A stretch of DNA of 64,000 nt from Marinomonas sp. UCMA 3892 (GTDB taxonomy: Bacteria; Pseudomonadota; Gammaproteobacteria; Pseudomonadales; Marinomonadaceae), in NCBI RefSeq assembly GCF_012726345.1, contig NZ_PTXN01000006.1, positions 62,001-126,000 of the forward strand. The letters are read 5' to 3'. Position 1 is the first letter of the stretch; each line of letters opens with the position of its first letter. Shown piece after piece: positions 43,075-51,737 of the stretch. The notes below the pieces were generated by a model, which was not told the origin of the DNA, searched no databases, and saw nothing but the letters and a program-made list of their open reading frames with translations. A program made the position numbers and the translations under genes.

Positions 43075-44460
43075 ATGAAATACATTTCTACTCGTGGTAA
43101 AGCGCCTGCGCTTTCTTTTGGTGATGTGTTGTTAGCTGGTTTGGCTAATGATGGGGGCTTGTATGTACCAGAAACTTTGCCTCATTACAGCAAAGAAGAA
43201 ATTGCTTCTTGGGCTAATCTTAGCTATCAAGAATTAGCTTTTAAGGTGATGTGGCCGTTTGTAGAGGGCGATATCCCAGCTGATGCCTTTAAAACTATGA
43301 TTAATGACGCCTATGCAGGTTTTAATCATACTTCTATTGCGCCTATGGTGCAGGTTGGCAACAACGAATGGATTCTCGAGTTGTTCCGTGGTCCAACGTT
43401 GGCATTTAAAGATTTTGCATTGCAGCTACTTGGTCGTTTGATGGACTATGTGTTGTCTGAGCGTAAAGAGAAACTGGTTATTCTTGGTGCCACATCAGGT
43501 GATACAGGGTCGGCTGCGATTGAAGGCTGTCGCCACTCTGAGCATTTAAATATTTTTATTTTGCACCCATATCAGCGCGTTTCTGAAGTGCAACGTCGTC
43601 AAATGACAACAGTGATTGATGATAATGTGTTTAATATTGCTGTTAAAGGCAATTTTGATGATTGTCAGGGTATGGTGAAATCAAGTTTTGCTGATCAGTC
43701 TTTCTTGAAAGGTGCTAAGTTGGGTGCGGTTAACTCGATTAACTGGGCTCGTATTATGGCTCAAATCGTTTACTACTTTTCTTCTGCATTGTCTGTTGGT
43801 GCTCCTCATCGCAAAGTGTCTTTCTCTGTACCAACAGGGAATTTCGGTGACATCTTTGCGGGCTATTTAGCGAAGAAAATGGGCTTGCCTATTGATCAGC
43901 TTGTTGTTGCTACCAACCAGAATGACATTCTCCATCGTGTGATTGCTGAAAATGACATGAGCCGTCAGTCTTTGAATGTGACTTTGTCGCCAAGTATGGA
44001 CATTATGGTTTCCAGTAACTTTGAACGTTTGTTGTTCGATGCTCATGGGCGCGATGGTGTAGCGATTGATGATTTGATGTCTCGTTTTAATAAAGGCGAT
44101 GTGGCATTAAATGATCAAGCTTGGACTTATGTTAAAGAGTACTTTGATAGCTACAAAGTGGATGACGAGAAAACGTGTGAAGTGATTGCGGATGTATTCG
44201 CTAAAACGCAATATCTTCTTGATCCTCATACGGCCATTGGTCTTGAAGCCGCGCGTCACTGTTGGAAAGATCAGTCTGTGCCAATGATTACTTTGGCAAC
44301 AGCACATCCTGTGAAATTCCCTGAAGCGGTTGAAAAAGCAGGTTGTGAATCACCTGTTTTGCCTGAGCATATGAAAGACCTTTTTGAGCGAGAAGAGTCC
44401 TATACTGTTCTAGATAATAGTTTGAGTGATGTACAGGCTTTTGTAGCCGATAAAATCTAG
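43075..44460 (+). CDS. thrC: Threonine synthase
   Basis: The 461-residue PLP enzyme has the PLP lysine in GPTLAFKDFALQ and the ATSGDTGSAAIEG phosphate loop. It makes threonine from O-phosphohomoserine. The thrB kinase is not next to it, as also in pseudomonads. Forms an operon with hom and ends at a strong terminator. Confidence 0.98.
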   Translation: MKYISTRGKAPALSFGDVLLAGLANDGGLYVPETLPHYSKEEIASWANLSYQELAFKVMWPFVEGDIPADAFKTMINDAYAGFNHTSIAPMVQVGNNEWILELFRGPTLAFKDFALQLLGRLMDYVLSERKEKLVILGATSGDTGSAAIEGCRHSEHLNIFILHPYQRVSEVQRRQMTTVIDDNVFNIAVKGNFDDCQGMVKSSFADQSFLKGAKLGAVNSINWARIMAQIVYYFSSALSVGAPHRKVSFSVPTGNFGDIFAGYLAKKMGLPIDQLVVATNQNDILHRVIAENDMSRQSLNVTLSPSMDIMVSSNFERLLFDAHGRDGVAIDDLMSRFNKGDVALNDQAWTYVKEYFDSYKVDDEKTCEVIADVFAKTQYLLDPHTAIGLEAARHCWKDQSVPMITLATAHPVKFPEAVEKAGCESPVLPEHMKDLFEREESYTVLDNSLSDVQAFVADKI

Positions 44461-44485
44461 ATAGTTATCGCTCATTAAAACTAAT

Positions 44486-44517
44486 AACGGCCAATCTTTG
44501 ATTGGCCGTTTATTTTT
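44486..44517 (+). terminator. Terminator after thrC
   Basis: Perfect 11-bp stem (44486-44496 with 44500-44510), a TTT loop and a TATTTTT tail. Confidence 0.9.
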
Positions 44518-44540
44518 CCTACTTACTTTGCGTTTATCAT

Positions 44541-45260
44541 ATGAATATCATTTTACTCGATTCTAAAAATACCCTTGGTGATGGACGTTATGGTCTAACT
44601 GAGCGTCAGCAAACCCATATTTCAAAAGTCATTAAAGCTGAATCAGGTGATGTGCTGCGTGTGGGTGTGTTAAATGGAAAAATTGGCGAAGGTGTATATG
44701 AATCCCCAAGCGAAAGCCAGCCAGGTTATATCCATTCATTAGATCTTACCTTGCAACCACCAACACCTTTGCCAATGGTATTGGTGATGGCTTTGCCAAG
44801 GCCAAATATGCTGAAACGAACCTTGCTGAATATCACTGCGATGGGGGTGAAAGATTTATACCTTATTCACTCCGCTAAAGTAGAAAAAAGCTATTGGCAA
44901 AGTCCAGTACTGCAAACAGAATCGATTCAGCAATGTTTGCTAGAAGGGCTGGAGCAAGCTAAAGATACAGTAATACCAAATTGGTCTTTAATACCAAGGT
45001 TTCGCCCTTTTGTAGAAGATCAATTACCAGATATTTTAAAAGATAAAATGGGTTTACTTGCTCATCCTTATTTAGCCAAGCGATGCCCAGTTGATATTCA
45101 GCAGCCTTGTGTTTTGGCACTGGGGCCAGAAGGTGGCTGGAATGAATTTGAAGTGTCCAAATGGCATGAAGCGGGCATGGAATCAGTACATTTAGGGGAT
45201 AGAATTTTAAAAGTGGAAACCGTAGTGCCGGTTTTGTTGTCGCGTTTGTATCCAGCCTAA
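44541..45260 (+). CDS. rsmE: RsmE-family 16S rRNA (uracil1498-N3)-methyltransferase
   Basis: The ATG at 44541 starts the conserved part; an earlier in-frame start at 44502 would lie inside the thrC terminator. The 239-residue protein has the N-terminal PUA-like domain and the SPOUT knot with LALGPEGGWNEFEV and HLGDRILKVETVVPVLLSRL, the family signature. It methylates U1498 in helix 44 of 16S rRNA. It is rather divergent from E. coli RsmE in the first 60 residues. No clear ribosome binding site is visible. Confidence 0.85.
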   Translation: MNIILLDSKNTLGDGRYGLTERQQTHISKVIKAESGDVLRVGVLNGKIGEGVYESPSESQPGYIHSLDLTLQPPTPLPMVLVMALPRPNMLKRTLLNITAMGVKDLYLIHSAKVEKSYWQSPVLQTESIQQCLLEGLEQAKDTVIPNWSLIPRFRPFVEDQLPDILKDKMGLLAHPYLAKRCPVDIQQPCVLALGPEGGWNEFEVSKWHEAGMESVHLGDRILKVETVVPVLLSRLYPA

Positions 45261-45305
45261 TGCACTAAGTACTTGAATTGTTGTAATTTGTAACTACAGG
45301 GGGTT

Positions 45306-45416
45306 ATGAGAGGAGCTATTTTAGGCTTTGGTGTAGGATTATGCATATTGGGGAGTTTGCTCTTATATTCCCTGCCATATACGACTCAGATATGCTGGGT
45401 CGGAGAATATGTATGA
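45306..45416 (+). CDS. Small hydrophobic protein, 36 residues, coupled to the diguanylate cyclase gene
   Basis: An ATG behind a run of five G opens a 36-codon frame whose TGA overlaps the start of the GGDEF gene (ATGA, 45413-45416). Residues about 4-23 (AILGFGVGLCILGSLLLYSL) make one membrane helix; the short tail has a Cys and aromatic residues. The spacing from the G run to the ATG is short (2-3 bases), so initiation may be weak. It could be a coupling leader peptide or a partner of the enzyme. Not a family I know. Confidence 0.5.
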   Translation: MRGAILGFGVGLCILGSLLLYSLPYTTQICWVGEYV

Positions 45417-46519
45417 CAAAACACGTACGTAAACCGAAACTTGATAATATCGAAAAAAATAAGACTAAGACCTCTTGGTTGACCTATATCTATGTTGGTA
45501 ATACTGATGGTGTATTTTCTGAAAATATTCGTCGAGTATTTATTATCAATTTATTCACCTCTGTTGGTGTTCTTTTCACTTTTCCATTGGGCATTGAGTC
45601 TCTTATTGAAGGAAAAGTTGTTCTTGGGGCCGCTTTGATATTGATTGCATTTTTATATGCAACGAATCACATCTATTTGCGTTATACGCATAACCACGCC
45701 TTATCTGGTAACTTTGTAATCTACCCTTTATACGCTTTGATGATTTACCTTGTTTATACTGGTGGGGTGAAGGGAACAGGGCATGTGTGGATATTTTGTA
45801 TTCCTGCTGTTTCCTTATTTTTGCATGGCATGAAGAGGGGGTTGGTTGAATTAAGCTTTTTTACTTTCGCTTTAATCATTACGATGTTTTTTACGGATAG
45901 CCATTTTGCAGAGTTTGGTTATGATCCAGTGTTAAAAACGAGGATTCTATTTTCTTTTGTAGTGGTGGTTTTTCTTTCAGGTATTTATGAATATTCAATG
46001 TCTCGGTTTAACCAGGAGTTAAAAGAAACTTCAGCCAAACTAAAACTCGTCGCTTATATTGATGCACTGACTGAACTATTAAATCGAAGAGGAATGTTGC
46101 AACGGCTTGAGACAAGCTCTTATCATAATTTTCACCTGCTTTTGGCTGATGTAGACTTTTTTAAACGCATAAATGATGGATATGGTCATGACGCTGGAGA
46201 TTATGCTCTTTCTCAATTGGCTAAAATTATCCAAATGTCTATTCCAGAGGGGGGCTTAGCTTCTCGATGGGGAGGAGAAGAATTTTTGATAGCGGTTTGT
46301 GATTGTAGTGAGTCGGAGGCTTTTGCTTTAGCTGAATCTATCCGGAAAGATGTAGAAAATTATGAGTTTGAATATCTAGATCAGAAGTTTCGTATGACAC
46401 TGAGCTTTGGTATGGCGACAATGAATGAATCTACTTCATTGCGAGAGGCGATAACTCTTGCTGATAGTCGTTTATATGGTGCAAAGCGCGCTGGTCGAAA
46501 TCGAACTCGAAAAAACTAA
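45413..46519 (+). CDS. Membrane-bound diguanylate cyclase (GGDEF)
   Basis: The ATG at 45413, 7 bases after GGAG, gives 368 residues. About six membrane helices (45-210) are followed by a GGDEF domain (220-365): DALTELLNRRG, LLADVDFFKRINDGYGHDAGD and active-site RWGGEEFLI. GGEEF is a fully active variant. It makes c-di-GMP from GTP. No RxxD inhibitory site is visible five residues before the GGEEF motif. The membrane part resembles 7TM/MASE-like sensors, not a periplasmic sensor. Confidence 0.9.
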   Translation: MTKHVRKPKLDNIEKNKTKTSWLTYIYVGNTDGVFSENIRRVFIINLFTSVGVLFTFPLGIESLIEGKVVLGAALILIAFLYATNHIYLRYTHNHALSGNFVIYPLYALMIYLVYTGGVKGTGHVWIFCIPAVSLFLHGMKRGLVELSFFTFALIITMFFTDSHFAEFGYDPVLKTRILFSFVVVVFLSGIYEYSMSRFNQELKETSAKLKLVAYIDALTELLNRRGMLQRLETSSYHNFHLLLADVDFFKRINDGYGHDAGDYALSQLAKIIQMSIPEGGLASRWGGEEFLIAVCDCSESEAFALAESIRKDVENYEFEYLDQKFRMTLSFGMATMNESTSLREAITLADSRLYGAKRAGRNRTRKN

Positions 46520-46548
46520 ATGTGCTGCCGCTTTTTGATGGTGGTAAT

Positions 46549-46592
46549 AAAAGAAGGCCCTGCTAAATGATTTGAGCAGGGCCTTCTTTTTT
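46549..46592. terminator. Bidirectional terminator between the GGDEF gene and gluP
   Basis: Perfect 16-bp stem (46549-46564 with 46575-46590) with A and T runs at the ends and a 10-base loop, serving the two convergent genes. Confidence 0.9.
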
Positions 46593-46605
46593 GCCGTTTC
46601 ATTTT

Positions 46606-47838
46606 TTATCGAGAAATGGGTTTAGAACCAAAGACCCCAAAGTAAGCAATATATAGGTAGCAAATCACCGGCATAACGAATGAGATTTGAAGACCTATTG
46701 AGTCAGCAATAAAGCCCTGTAATACCGGTAATATTGCACCGCCTACAATAGCTAAGCAAAGTAAGCCAGAACCACGACTAGTCTGTGGACCAAGGTCTTT
46801 TAAGGCGAGGCTGAATATAGTTGGGAACATAATAGAGTTGAATAAGCCAACCAATAAAATAGACCACATAGCAACGTGACCGTCATTTAATATTGCACTA
46901 ATAATTAATACAATTACGGTCAAGGCATTAAATGTAAGTAAGCTACCAGCAGAAATACGCTGCATTAGTGCTGCACCAATAAAGCGTCCTACCATGGCTC
47001 CGCCCCAATAATAGGCGACGTAATGAGCCGCATCGGCCTCAGCTAGGCCTGCAATATTTTCAAGGCCAAAGAAGTTAACTAGCAGGCTGCCGATGGCTAC
47101 TTCTGCACCTACATACATAAAAATAGCGATAGTCCCCAATACCAAATGGCGGTGTTTTAAAATACTAACACTTGGAGTATCTGTAGTGTCCTCTTCAATA
47201 TTTGAGGGGGTTGGCAGGCTAATGCGGGTAAAAATAGCGGCTAAAAGAACAAGTAAAATCGCCAAGCCAATGTAAGGGATAATAACGCTCTCAGCTTCTT
47301 GTGCTTTGGTGGCATATTGTCCGGCAACCGTAAATAATAGAGCGCCACCAACAAGAGGAGCAACAGTTGTGCCTAACGCATTAAAGGCTTGAGAAAGTGT
47401 CAAACGGCTTGATGCAGTTTCAGTTGGTCCCATTGCAGTAACAAGAGGGTTTGCTGCTACTTGAAGAATAGTAATACCTGCCGCTAAAACAAAAAGCGCA
47501 CTTAAAAATATACTGTATTGCTGTGCTTTTGCTGCCGCAACAAACAGTAAGCAGCCCGCCGCGGCAATCATTAGGCCGATACCTATGCCACGTTGAAAGC
47601 CAACTTTTTTGACTAGGTTTCCTGCAGGTATTGAAACGATAAAGTAAGCGCCAAAGAAACACATTTGAATCATCATAGCTTGCGTATAGTTAAGGTCAAA
47701 AACGCCTTTCAAGTGCGGTATTAGGATGTCATTCAGTGAGGTAATAAAGCCCCACATAAAGAACAATGATGTTAAGGCGATCAAAGCAAACCGTTGGTTT
47801 GATTGGGGCTTATGAGTAGTAGATGAATGATTGTTCAT
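46606..47838 (-). CDS. gluP: FHS-family sugar permease (GluP/FucP type)
   Basis: The 410-residue protein has 12 hydrophobic segments. SLFFMWGFITSLNDILIPHLKGVFDLNY, QMCFFGAYFIVSIPAG, QVAANPLVTAMGP and RLTLSQAFNALGTTVAP are hallmarks of the fucose-galactose-glucose:H+ symporter family. GluP of Brucella carries glucose and galactose; which sugar is used here is not certain. No sugar catabolic genes are adjacent. Confidence 0.88.
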   Translation of the reverse strand: MNNHSSTTHKPQSNQRFALIALTSLFFMWGFITSLNDILIPHLKGVFDLNYTQAMMIQMCFFGAYFIVSIPAGNLVKKVGFQRGIGIGLMIAAAGCLLFVAAAKAQQYSIFLSALFVLAAGITILQVAANPLVTAMGPTETASSRLTLSQAFNALGTTVAPLVGGALLFTVAGQYATKAQEAESVIIPYIGLAILLVLLAAIFTRISLPTPSNIEEDTTDTPSVSILKHRHLVLGTIAIFMYVGAEVAIGSLLVNFFGLENIAGLAEADAAHYVAYYWGGAMVGRFIGAALMQRISAGSLLTFNALTVIVLIISAILNDGHVAMWSILLVGLFNSIMFPTIFSLALKDLGPQTSRGSGLLCLAIVGGAILPVLQGFIADSIGLQISFVMPVICYLYIAYFGVFGSKPISR

Positions 47839-48205
47839 ATTTTTTCCGATAGGTTAAAACGAGTGTAGCTCAGTTTTTATCTTTAGAATGCTTATCCAAA
47901 TCAAAAAAGTGCGGCATCATATCACCGAATATCTTAACTTTCTGGTCAGGAGGCGGTTCTGTAGGTGATAGCCTAAAAAATTCCTTTTTTACGTCAGTTT
48001 TGTAAGAAAACCTCTCATATCAGCCACTTATGTAACAAAATCTAATGAAATTATGTGTTTAATTTTTAACCATTTTATGGTGTTTTTTTGTTCGAGAATG
48101 GTTTTGTCTTTGCTAAAGGTTTCATCTTGGAATTGGCGGCAGCGCGAGTGCGGCTATTTTCATGTTATTCTTCATCTATCTGTTTATCCTGACTTTGAGA
48201 TTTAT
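47839..48205. other. Intergenic region between gluP and recJ, with a protein-like open frame
   Basis: About 367 bp without a clear gene. On the minus strand, 48019-47870 is a 49-codon open frame with protein-like composition (EPPPDQKVKIFGDMMPHFFD) but no start codon except an internal double ATG, which would give only 16 residues. It may be a gene remnant. No strong promoter or terminator is obvious. Confidence 0.35.
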
Positions 48206-49930
48206 ATGCGTATTGTGCGTCGAGCTGTACCTGCTGAACCAAATGACTTTCCCTCGACTATGTCTGCGACTTTACAGCGCGTTTTTTTGTCTCGTGATGT
48301 GGTGTCTGTTGCTCAGCTTGATTACCGCTTACCGTATTTATTAAGACCTGATTCTTTATTTGACCTAACCACAGCAGCGAAGATATTAGCGGATGCCATT
48401 GTTGCTGGTCAGAAGATTCTTATCGTTGGTGATTTCGATGCCGATGGTGCAACCAGTACAAGTCTTGGGATTCTAGCTTTAGAGGCAATGGGAGCGATTG
48501 CCCCAGAATACTTAGTGCCAAACCGTTTTGAATTTGGCTATGGACTTACACCTGAAATTGTTGAAGTCGCACAAGAACGATCACCAGATGTCTTGGTTAC
48601 AGTTGATAACGGCATTGCCAGTATTGATGGCGTGCTAGCCGCAAAATCCTATGGTATGAAAGTGGTTGTGACCGATCACCATTTGCCCGGTGATACGCTT
48701 CCGAACGCCGATGCTATTGTGAATCCAAATCATCCAAATTGCGGCTTTCCAAGCAAGAACTTAGCCGGTGTTGGCGTTATTTTTTACGTGATGTCGGCTT
48801 TAAGAGCCGAGTTGAACAGTCGTAATTGGTTTGCAGATCAGCACATTCCAGAACCCAAAATGGCAGATTATTTGGATTTAGTAGCACTCGGAACGGTGGC
48901 AGATGTTGTGCCTTTGGATGCTAATAATCGTATTCTCGTTCAGCAAGGCATCAAGCGTATTCAAGCGGGTTTGGCGCGTCCTGGTATTCTTGCTTTATTA
49001 GAAGTAGGGCGTCGTGATTATACTCAATTGAAAGCATCTGATTTGGGATTTGTGGTCGGACCAAGATTGAACGCGGCAGGTCGTTTAGATGATATGTCGA
49101 TTGGTATTGAGTGTTTGCTGGCAGTTCATCCTCATCAAGCACGCGATTATGCGCAGCAGTTGGACCAATTTAATCGAGAGCGCAAAGCCATTGAATCCGA
49201 TATGAAAGAACAAGCTGAGTTGGTGTTGGAGTCTTTGCTAGATGAAGAGCAAGACATGCCAAATGGTATGTGTTTTTATGACGCGGATTGGCATCAGGGG
49301 GTCATTGGTATTTTGGCTTCGCGGATGAAAGATAAATGCCATCGTCCAGTGATTGCTTTTGCCAAAGTCGGTGAAAATGAATTAAAAGGTTCAGCGCGTT
49401 CCATCCCCGGCGTTCATATTCGTGATGCGTTGGATTTATTGGCTAAGCGTTATCCACAGTTGCTTAGTAAATTTGGCGGTCATGCCATGGCGGCAGGCAT
49501 GTCGATCAAAGAATCTCACTATGAAGCGTTTCAATTGGCGTTTGATGCCATAATTACCGAGTGGGTAACGCCGGAACAGCTTGAGGCGACACTGCTAACC
49601 GATGGGCCATTGGCACCAGAAGATTTTAGTTTAAGCTTTGCTGAGCAAGTTCGTTTGTCTGGCCCGTGGGGGCAGATGTTTCCCGAACCTTGTTTTGATG
49701 GTGTTTTTGATATTTTGCAGCAGCGTATAGTTGGTGAAAAGCACCTTAAACTTATGGTGCGTGAACCGAGCAGTGGTTTGTTATTGGATGCAATCAGTTT
49801 TTTTGTGGACTTAAATCAATGGCCAAATGATAAAGCAACGCAAGCTCGTTTGGTTTATAAGCTAGATGTGAATGAGTTTCGCGGTCAGCGTAATCTCCAG
49901 TTGTTAGTCGACTATTTAGAACCCGCATAG
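48206..49930 (+). CDS. recJ: Single-stranded-DNA-specific 5'-3' exonuclease RecJ
   Basis: The ATG at 48206 starts the homologous part (MRIVRRAVP); an earlier start at 48053 adds 51 unrelated residues. The 574-residue protein has the DHH-superfamily motifs VGDFDADGATST, VTVDNGI, VTDHHLPGD, DLVALGTVADVVPLD, the DHHA1 segment with KFGGHAMAAGM, and a C-terminal OB domain. It degrades ssDNA in RecFOR recombination, base excision and mismatch repair. Confidence 0.96.
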   Translation: MRIVRRAVPAEPNDFPSTMSATLQRVFLSRDVVSVAQLDYRLPYLLRPDSLFDLTTAAKILADAIVAGQKILIVGDFDADGATSTSLGILALEAMGAIAPEYLVPNRFEFGYGLTPEIVEVAQERSPDVLVTVDNGIASIDGVLAAKSYGMKVVVTDHHLPGDTLPNADAIVNPNHPNCGFPSKNLAGVGVIFYVMSALRAELNSRNWFADQHIPEPKMADYLDLVALGTVADVVPLDANNRILVQQGIKRIQAGLARPGILALLEVGRRDYTQLKASDLGFVVGPRLNAAGRLDDMSIGIECLLAVHPHQARDYAQQLDQFNRERKAIESDMKEQAELVLESLLDEEQDMPNGMCFYDADWHQGVIGILASRMKDKCHRPVIAFAKVGENELKGSARSIPGVHIRDALDLLAKRYPQLLSKFGGHAMAAGMSIKESHYEAFQLAFDAIITEWVTPEQLEATLLTDGPLAPEDFSLSFAEQVRLSGPWGQMFPEPCFDGVFDILQQRIVGEKHLKLMVREPSSGLLLDAISFFVDLNQWPNDKATQARLVYKLDVNEFRGQRNLQLLVDYLEPA

Positions 49931-50066
49931 TTGGATGTTAAATAGTACAAAAGAGAAGATTTACTCTTTTGCCGAACAAATTGGTTTTGGCACTGCGTAT
50001 CGAAACAAAAGTTGAGGTATAATGCGCCTCCCTCATACATCACTCTAATTTTACTGGAGCTCATTC

Positions 50067-50909
50067 ATGACTGCACTGGTTCTTGACGGCAAACTTTGCG
50101 CCAAAGAAACTGAAAACCGCCTACAGGCTCAAGTTACCGAGCTTAAAGAGCGTACCGGTTGCACCCCAATTTTAGCGACAATTCTAGTGGGTGCTGATCC
50201 AGCATCAGCCACTTATGTAAAAATGAAAGGCAACGCTTGTCGTCGAGTCGGCATGGATTCTATGGCAATTGAACTGCCTGAAAGTACCACGACAGAGCAG
50301 CTTTTAGACAAAATTAATGAGTTAAACAATAACCCAGATGTGCATGGTATTCTGCTACAGCATCCAGTTCCAGCACAAGTTGATGAGCGCCTATGCTTTG
50401 ACGCGATTGCTGCTCATAAAGATGTAGATGGTGTAACCTGTCTTGGTTTTGGTCGTATGGCCATGAAAGAACCAGCCTATGGTGCAGCGACTCCAGCCGG
50501 CATTATGCGTTTGCTGGCTGCGTATGACATACAGTTAGAAGGGAAGCATGTTGTCGTCGTAGGTCGTAGCCCAATTCTTGGTAAACCAATGGCAATGATG
50601 ATGTTGAATGCGAATGCAACCGTCACAATGTGTCACTCTCGTACCCAGAATTTACCAGAGTTTGTGAAACAAGCCGATGTGATTGTGGGTGCTGTAGGTA
50701 AACCTGAGTTGATCAAAGCTGATTGGATTAAGGACGGTGCCATTGTAGTTGATGCTGGTTATCATCCAGGTGGTATTGGTGATATCGAGCTTGGTCCTTT
50801 GAAGGATCGCGTTGCGGCTTATACGCCAGTTCCTGGTGGTGTTGGTCCAATGACAATCAATACCTTGATTTTGCAAACCCTAGAGTCCGGCCTTAAACAA
50901 CTAGGTTAG
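50067..50909 (+). CDS. folD: Bifunctional methylenetetrahydrofolate dehydrogenase/cyclohydrolase
   Basis: The 280-residue protein has the substrate motifs [23 protein letters not shown] (Tyr and Lys of the active site), the HPVPAQ loop and the NADP-binding [11 protein letters not shown], and ends with [10 protein letters not shown]. It interconverts 5,10-methylene- and 10-formyl-THF. TATAAT at 50018-50023 is a good -10. A terminator follows. Confidence 0.97.
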   Translation: MTALVLDGKLCAKETENRLQAQVTELKERTGCTPILATILVGADPASATYVKMKGNACRRVGMDSMAIELPESTTTEQLLDKINELNNNPDVHGILLQHPVPAQVDERLCFDAIAAHKDVDGVTCLGFGRMAMKEPAYGAATPAGIMRLLAAYDIQLEGKHVVVVGRSPILGKPMAMMMLNANATVTMCHSRTQNLPEFVKQADVIVGAVGKPELIKADWIKDGAIVVDAGYHPGGIGDIELGPLKDRVAAYTPVPGGVGPMTINTLILQTLESGLKQLG

Positions 50910-50972
50910 TAGACTTGAAAGGTGAGTATCACTGCCCCATATTGTGGTAATGATATTGCAGGATGGGATAGA

Positions 50973-51003
50973 AAGCCGCGCCATTAGGTGCGGCTTCTTT
51001 TTT
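50973..51003 (+). terminator. Terminator after folD
   Basis: A 10-bp G/C-rich stem (50973-50982 with 50987-50996, one G-T pair), an ATTA loop and a T-rich tail. Confidence 0.85.
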
Positions 51004-51077
51004 CTAAGTTAAACCGTGATTTTATCTAAGTTAACCCATAGATTTTTATGAACTGAACAGCAAAAGGTTGGCACATT

Positions 51078-51668
51078 ATGTCCACAGAAATGTTAAAAGA
51101 CGCATTGGACTTTGATTTAATAGCTGATGTTTTTGTCACCGAATCCATTACTGCGTCACCATCAGAGTTGCATGGCCAGCTTTGTGGTTACCTTGCTTCT
51201 GGCGTGACCTTGCCGCTAGAAGACTGGCTTGCCATGGTGGTGGAATTTTGTGATATCGAAGGCTGGAAAGAAGAAGCTAGTCGGGCGGTAATCGTTGAAC
51301 TTTATACCGCTACGCTGACTTTGTTTCAAAATGGCGAGTTTGCGCTAGTACCAAGTATTTCGGATGATGATGCTGAGTTGTGTGAAAGAGGCGTGACTTT
51401 GGCGCAATGGGCGCATGGCTTTTTGGCCGGCTATGGATTATCAGGTCAGAAAAATGAACTACCTGATGAAACCAAGCAAATCCTACGTGACTTTGCCAAT
51501 ATATCTGGCATGCAAGCAGAAATGCGTGCTTTAGAAGATAACAATGACAATGAAGCCGATTTAACCGAATTGATTGAGTATGTCAGGCTATCTGCGATGA
51601 TGTTGTACACAGAACATCATGATATCAATCCCGATGTAGATCATACCAAACAGAGCTCCTTGCACTAG
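51078..51668 (+). CDS. ygfB: UPF0149 family protein (YgfB-like)
   Basis: The 196-residue acidic protein has the YgfB features SPSELHGQLCGYLASG near the start and the ERGVTLAQWAHGFLAGYGLSG segment. The fold is all-helical. In Pseudomonas aeruginosa a YgfB protein was reported to act as a regulator of ampDh3 expression; its general role is less clear. It is first in the ygfB-pepP-ubi order, as in E. coli. Confidence 0.88.
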   Translation: MSTEMLKDALDFDLIADVFVTESITASPSELHGQLCGYLASGVTLPLEDWLAMVVEFCDIEGWKEEASRAVIVELYTATLTLFQNGEFALVPSISDDDAELCERGVTLAQWAHGFLAGYGLSGQKNELPDETKQILRDFANISGMQAEMRALEDNNDNEADLTELIEYVRLSAMMLYTEHHDINPDVDHTKQSSLH

Positions 51669-51737
51669 ATTTTTATGTTAAATAAAAATGTTATCGCTAG
51701 CGTTTAATGGAATGACAATTAATAAGTGAGACCTTCT

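Noticed and set aside
50910-51077. 6S RNA gene near ygfB
   Set aside because: In E. coli ssrS lies in this broader neighbourhood, but the gap is short, holds the folD terminator, and shows no long 6S-like hairpin.
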